Below the pieces are notes generated by a model, which saw nothing but the letters and a program-made list of their open reading frames with translations, was not told the DNA's origin and made no database searches. A stretch of DNA of 7,866 bases from CAYHEQ01 sp964355795 (lineage in GTDB: Bacteria > Patescibacteriota > JACPGU01): positions 1-7,866 of the forward strand of contig CAYHEQ010000039.1 in the NCBI GenBank assembly GCA_964355795.1, given 5' to 3'. The position numbers and the translations under genes are program-made. Of this stretch, positions 4,915 through 7,866 are shown one piece after another (within the stretch, counting starts at the first letter, position 1; the number at the start of each line of letters is the position of its first letter).

Positions 4915-6384
4915 ATGTCAAACTTTTTCAACGCTATTAAAGAGGATAGTGTATACAAGTTTTTTTCCGGTGGTCGGTGGATCAAGTCTCATACCGGCAG
5001 GACTCTTGATGTCATCTCACCGATAGAAGGTTCGGTGGTGGGCAAATTGCAAATGATGGCCAACGACGAGATTGATGAAGTTTTCGCCAAAGCCAAAGAG
5101 GCGCAGAAAATATGGGCGAAGGTAGACGTGGTGGAGCGGGCGACTATCTTGAAAAAAGCCGCTGAATTGCTTCGCGACCATGCTGACGAAATAGTCGCAA
5201 CGAAAGTTTTGGAAATCGCGAAATTGATCGCTAATGCCAAAGCGAGCGTCTTGCGTTCGGCCGATATCATCGAATACACGGCCGACCAACTCGATGCTTT
5301 CAACCACGAGATATTCTTGCGCGGAAAAGACTTTTCAGATCAAGCCAAGAAAAAAACCGCAAGGATTCATCGTGAGCCTTTGGGGGTAGTGGTTGCTATT
5401 TCGCCTTTCAATTATCCAATCAATCTGGCAGTGACGAAAATAGCTCCGGCGCTCCTCGTTGGTAACAGTATCGTCGTCAAAGGTCCGACACAAGGCTCTC
5501 TCTCTACGGCGATGTTGGTGGAGATCTTCAACAAAGCGGGCGTCGTGCCTGGCGCCATCTCCTTTGTTTCCGGCCATGGTAGTGAGATCGGCGATTATCT
5601 GGTTACCCACCAAGGAGCAGATATGATTAATTTCACCGGCTCTACCGCGGTAGGCAGATCAATTGCTGTCAAAGCAGCCGGCAAACCTTTGTTACTGGAG
5701 ATGGGGGGCAAAGACGCGGCGTTGGTTTTTGATGACGCGGATTTGGAAAAGTCCGCCGAGCAAATAGCCGACGGCGCTTTCTCCTATGCCGGACAGAGAT
5801 GTACGGCCATCAAAAGAGTGCTAGCGCATCAAGACATTCATGACGAATTGGTGAAAAAAATTGTTGAGGTCGCTAAAGAGAAATATAATCTCGTGGGTGA
5901 CCCGAGAAAAGACGGCATTCAAGTGCCTCCGGTTATTTCCGTCAAACAGGCGGAATTCGCCGAAAAATTAATCAAAGACGCATTAAATAGTGGCGCTTCC
6001 ATCGTTTTCGGCGGAGTGCGCAAGGGCAATTATATGGATGCAGTAATTCTGGATCATGTGACGGCTGACATGCGAATTGCGTGGGAAGAACAATTTGCCC
6101 CCATCCTGCCAATTATAATTTGTAAAGACGAAGAGGAGATGATTCAGCTTCACAACAAGAGCCAATATGGTCTCGGCGCTTCAATATTCACCGAAAACAA
6201 AGTCAAAGCGCACGAGGTCGCGCTTCAATTGGAAGCGGGGGTCATCCAAATCAACGCCAAGTCCGAAAGATTTCCTGACTCTTTTCCTTTCCTTGGCGTC
6301 AAGGATTCTGGTCTCGGCACGCAAGGTATTCGCTGGAGTATTGAAGCGATGAGCAGGATCAAGAGCGTGGTGGAGAATAAATAG
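4915..6384 (+). CDS. gapN: NADP-dependent non-phosphorylating glyceraldehyde-3-phosphate dehydrogenase
   Basis: This aldehyde dehydrogenase superfamily enzyme oxidises glyceraldehyde-3-phosphate directly to 3-phosphoglycerate with NADP+, skipping 1,3-bisphosphoglycerate and the ATP made by phosphoglycerate kinase. The 489 residues are full family length and resemble Streptococcus mutans GapN from memory along the whole chain: REPLGVVVAISPFNYP (153-168; oxyanion N166), GPTQGS (190-195), GHGSEIGDY (220-228), INFTGST (238-244), LEMGGKD (261-267; general base E262), GQRCTAIKRV (293-302; nucleophile C296), WEEQFAPILPII (390-401) and SFPFLGVKDSG (456-466). These block matches make GapN far more likely than another aldehyde dehydrogenase. 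No Shine-Dalgarno site precedes the ATG. Instead there is a tandem ATTAGTA pair at 4898-4911. The start agrees with the family N-terminus. It ends with TAG. Confidence 0.93.
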   Translation: MSNFFNAIKEDSVYKFFSGGRWIKSHTGRTLDVISPIEGSVVGKLQMMANDEIDEVFAKAKEAQKIWAKVDVVERATILKKAAELLRDHADEIVATKVLEIAKLIANAKASVLRSADIIEYTADQLDAFNHEIFLRGKDFSDQAKKKTARIHREPLGVVVAISPFNYPINLAVTKIAPALLVGNSIVVKGPTQGSLSTAMLVEIFNKAGVVPGAISFVSGHGSEIGDYLVTHQGADMINFTGSTAVGRSIAVKAAGKPLLLEMGGKDAALVFDDADLEKSAEQIADGAFSYAGQRCTAIKRVLAHQDIHDELVKKIVEVAKEKYNLVGDPRKDGIQVPPVISVKQAEFAEKLIKDALNSGASIVFGGVRKGNYMDAVILDHVTADMRIAWEEQFAPILPIIICKDEEEMIQLHNKSQYGLGASIFTENKVKAHEVALQLEAGVIQINAKSERFPDSFPFLGVKDSGLGTQGIRWSIEAMSRIKSVVENK

Positions 6385-6485
6385 TGGCTAGTTTTTAGTT
6401 TCTAGGTTTTAGTGGTGGAAGAATATTATTAAGTAGCGGGTAGGGGGAGAGAGCGTGGAAAGTTCGACCTTAGGAGCGAAAATAT

Positions 6486-6508
6486 AATCTGCGAGAGCGG
6501 GTTTTTTT
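6486..6508 (+). terminator. Predicted intrinsic terminator after gapN
   Basis: AATCTGC (6486-6492) pairs with GCGGGTT (6497-6503) around a GAGA tetraloop, with two G-U pairs, and runs into seven T residues (6502-6508). It would end the trxA-gapN transcript 102 bases after the gapN stop. The stretch between them (6385-6485) holds purine-rich sequence and TTTTAGT repeats, with no gene. Confidence 0.6.
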
Positions 6509-6519
6509 GTGATAAAATA
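6506..6519 (+). promoter_or_regulatory. Extended -10 promoter of the RhuM/Fic gene, probably leaderless
   Basis: TTTGTGATAAAATA contains a TGTG extension followed by a -10-like TAAAAT (6513-6518). The A of the ATG at 6525 is seven bases after the -10 box, where transcription normally begins, and there is no Shine-Dalgarno sequence. Both facts point to a leaderless mRNA. A nearly identical motif lies at 7564-7577. Confidence 0.5.
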
Positions 6520-6524
6520 TAGTT

Positions 6525-7505
6525 ATGAAGAAAATAATAAGAAATGAAACCGTCATCTATCAAGCCAAGTCCGGGGCAATCGAGCTCAAGGGTGATTTGA
6601 GTCGTGAAACTATTTGGGCGACACAGGCACAGATGGCGTTTATGTTTGGTGTAAATCCTCAGGCAGTAACAAAGCATCTCCAAAATATCTACAAAGAAGA
6701 AGAGCTTTCTAGGAAAGCAACATGTTCCAGAATGGAACAAGTTCAAATAGAGGGCGGTCGTAAAGTTGAGCGTTTGGTGGATGTCTATAATCTGGATGCT
6801 ATTGTTTCTGTGGGTTATCGTATTGGCTCAAAAACAGGGACGAAGTTTCGCCAATGGGCGACAAAGACTTTGCGTGGCTATATCACCGATGGCTATGCTA
6901 TCAATAAGACTCGTATTGTAAAAAATTATGAACAATTTATTAAGGCGGTAGAAAACGTAAAAAAGTTTTTGCCTGCTGATGCGCCTGTTGATACAGGGGG
7001 GATATTGGAGCTGGTCTCAATGTTCGCTGATACGTGGTTGTCTATCGGGGCTTATGACAAAAACGAACTTAAAATTTCTGGCGCGACAAAAAAATCCGTG
7101 AAGCTAACTTTTGCAATGCTTTTTGACGCAATCTCTATTCTCAAAAAGTCACTGATAGAAAAAGATGAAGCGACAGATCTTTTTGCGACAGAACGAGATA
7201 GGGGAGCCGTCTCTGGAATAGTCGGAAATGTCATGCAGTCCTTCAGAGGTGGGGATGCCTACCCAACTATAGAGGAAAAAGCAACACATCTGCTTTATTT
7301 CATGGTAAAAAATCATCCGTTTATCGATGGCAACAAAAGAAGTGGCGCCTTTGCTTTCATCTGGTTTTTAAAGAAAGCGGGAAGGCTCAACACTTCGCGA
7401 TTAACCCCCGAAGCTTTGACCGCGCTTACGCTATTAGTTGCAGAGAGCAATCCAAAAGATAAAGACCAAATAATTGGTTTGGTTTTGATGTTGCTGAAGA
7501 AATAG
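6525..7505 (+). CDS. RhuM/Fic-Doc family protein
   Basis: The 326-residue protein joins an N-terminal RhuM-type domain (about residues 8-130, including WATQAQMAFMFGV at 31-43, ATCSRMEQVQ at 65-74, YNLDAIVSVGYRI at 88-100 and KFRQWATKTLRGYI at 107-120) to a C-terminal Fic/Doc domain. The Fic core HPFIDGNKRSG is complete at 264-274, with catalytic H264. Fic-fold enzymes move a nucleotide or phosphate group onto a protein; the GNKR (not GNGR) loop is Doc-like, and Doc phosphorylates elongation factor Tu, so kinase activity is possible. RhuM was first named from a Salmonella pathogenicity island and its target is not settled. I find no convincing inhibitory S/T-x-x-x-E-G/N helix in the protein and no antitoxin gene beside it. 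It is flanked by terminators on both sides, so it is a one-gene accessory unit. The protein is cytosolic and ends with TAG. Confidence 0.92.
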   Translation: MKKIIRNETVIYQAKSGAIELKGDLSRETIWATQAQMAFMFGVNPQAVTKHLQNIYKEEELSRKATCSRMEQVQIEGGRKVERLVDVYNLDAIVSVGYRIGSKTGTKFRQWATKTLRGYITDGYAINKTRIVKNYEQFIKAVENVKKFLPADAPVDTGGILELVSMFADTWLSIGAYDKNELKISGATKKSVKLTFAMLFDAISILKKSLIEKDEATDLFATERDRGAVSGIVGNVMQSFRGGDAYPTIEEKATHLLYFMVKNHPFIDGNKRSGAFAFIWFLKKAGRLNTSRLTPEALTALTLLVAESNPKDKDQIIGLVLMLLKK

Positions 7506-7524
7506 GATTGATAATTAGCGAGGG

Positions 7525-7551
7525 AAAGGGGTGCAGGTAGCGCCCTTTTTT
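7525..7551 (+). terminator. Strong intrinsic terminator after the RhuM/Fic gene
   Basis: AAAGGGGTGC (7525-7534) pairs with GCGCCCTTTT (7540-7549) around an AGGTA loop: ten pairs, two of them G-U, merging into a T6 run (7546-7551). It begins 20 bases after the stop codon. Its T-run abuts the promoter of the next gene. Confidence 0.82.
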
Positions 7552-7563
7552 GCTTTGGTAAAG

Positions 7564-7577
7564 TTTGTGGTAAAATA
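7564..7577 (+). promoter_or_regulatory. Extended -10 promoter of the 3'-terminal partial gene
   Basis: TTTGTGGTAAAATA differs from the motif before the RhuM/Fic gene at one base. TAAAAT (7571-7576) would start transcription near 7583, giving a leader of about 22 bases with GGGAAAG (7596-7602) before the ATG at 7605. A weak TTGCTT (7550-7555) could be the -35 box at a short spacing of 15. Confidence 0.5.
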
Positions 7578-7604
7578 ACGGCATCTTAGCAATATGGGAA
7601 AGAT

Positions 7605-7866
7605 ATGAAATATATTGTGGATCGGTTTTACAAAAATCTCGATAATAATTTGGATAAAGTGTATAGAGTAGCATCTGAGGCGTTGATAGACAGCATCCAA
7701 GAATATAAGGCGCGTTTGGGTATCGATGACGGTAAGAAAGCGTGGTTTTTTGGTATCAAGAATATCCCGGAAAAAAATTTCGGTGGTATCATGCGAGGTA
7801 GCTCAGAAGAAAGACAAAAAGCATTCAAGGAATTTCTCGATAGATGTTTTGCCAATAGCATGATTG
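7605..7866 (+). CDS. Hypothetical protein, 5' part only
   Basis: An open frame runs from ATG at 7605 to the window end without a stop, giving the first 87 residues of a longer protein. The N-terminus reads MKYIVDRFYKNLDNNLDKVY, and the rest is rich in charged residues, including the segment KKAWFFGIKNIPEKNFGG near 45-62 and SSEERQKAFKEFLDRCF near 67-83. It looks soluble and helical, with no signal peptide or membrane segment. I do not recognise the family. Support for it being real comes from the promoter at 7564-7577, the purine-rich ribosome site close to the ATG, and codon use like its neighbours. Because the frame is cut by the window edge, its length and function are unknown. Confidence 0.65.
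   Translation, partial: MKYIVDRFYKNLDNNLDKVYRVASEALIDSIQEYKARLGIDDGKKAWFFGIKNIPEKNFGGIMRGSSEERQKAFKEFLDRCFANSMI

Noticed and set aside
6725..6741. TGTTCCA-GAA-TGGAACA palindrome inside the RhuM/Fic gene as an operator
   Set aside because: It encodes a typical RhuM segment (CSRMEQV) and lies well inside the gene, so coincidence is more likely.

Overview
The window looks like a stretch of a small bacterial chromosome, most likely a Candidate Phyla Radiation (Patescibacteria, Parcubacteria-like) organism. This is an inference from gene content and style: a divergent glycolytic set, a non-phosphorylating GapN, a RhuM/Fic protein, A/T-rich palindromic spacers, promoters of the TTTGTGRTAAAATA kind and weak or absent Shine-Dalgarno sites. 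No rRNA or other taxonomic marker is present. All seven complete genes and one partial gene lie on the + strand and read with the standard code.

Layout. 1-131 is a short leader with a good promoter (TTGATA-N17-TATGCT). 132-1115 encodes a YqhQ/DUF1385 membrane protein. 1116-1483 has no convincing protein gene. It holds a nested hairpin, a promoter (TTGGAA-N17-TATAAT), and a 167-nt segment closed by a perfect 13-bp inverted repeat that begins where that promoter should start transcription. This is either a structured RNA/5' leader or a small palindromic element. Then come thioredoxin (1484-1810), triosephosphate isomerase (1906-2685), class II fructose-bisphosphate aldolase (2853-3752), a PfkB-family sugar kinase (3836-4825) and NADP-dependent non-phosphorylating glyceraldehyde-3-phosphate dehydrogenase (4915-6384), ending at a probable intrinsic terminator (6486-6508). 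A RhuM/Fic-Doc protein (6525-7505) follows with its own, probably leaderless, promoter and a strong terminator (7525-7551). The start of an unrecognised gene (7605 onward) runs off the end.

How the genes work together. The kinase, aldolase, isomerase and GapN would form a compact middle segment of glycolysis: a hexose (phosphate) is phosphorylated, split into two trioses, the trioses are interconverted, and glyceraldehyde-3-phosphate is oxidised directly to 3-phosphoglycerate with NADPH formation and no ATP. Thioredoxin could draw on the NADPH, but that link is conjecture. The RhuM/Fic gene is an accessory module with no visible antitoxin.

The most unusual feature is in the spacers. Each gap from yqhQ to gapN carries its own long inverted repeat, usually of a different sequence family, without the U-tract of a normal terminator. 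One family (GAGGTTCGACCTC and its complement) appears twice, in a long and a short form, bracketing the trxA-tpi-fba-pfkB block.
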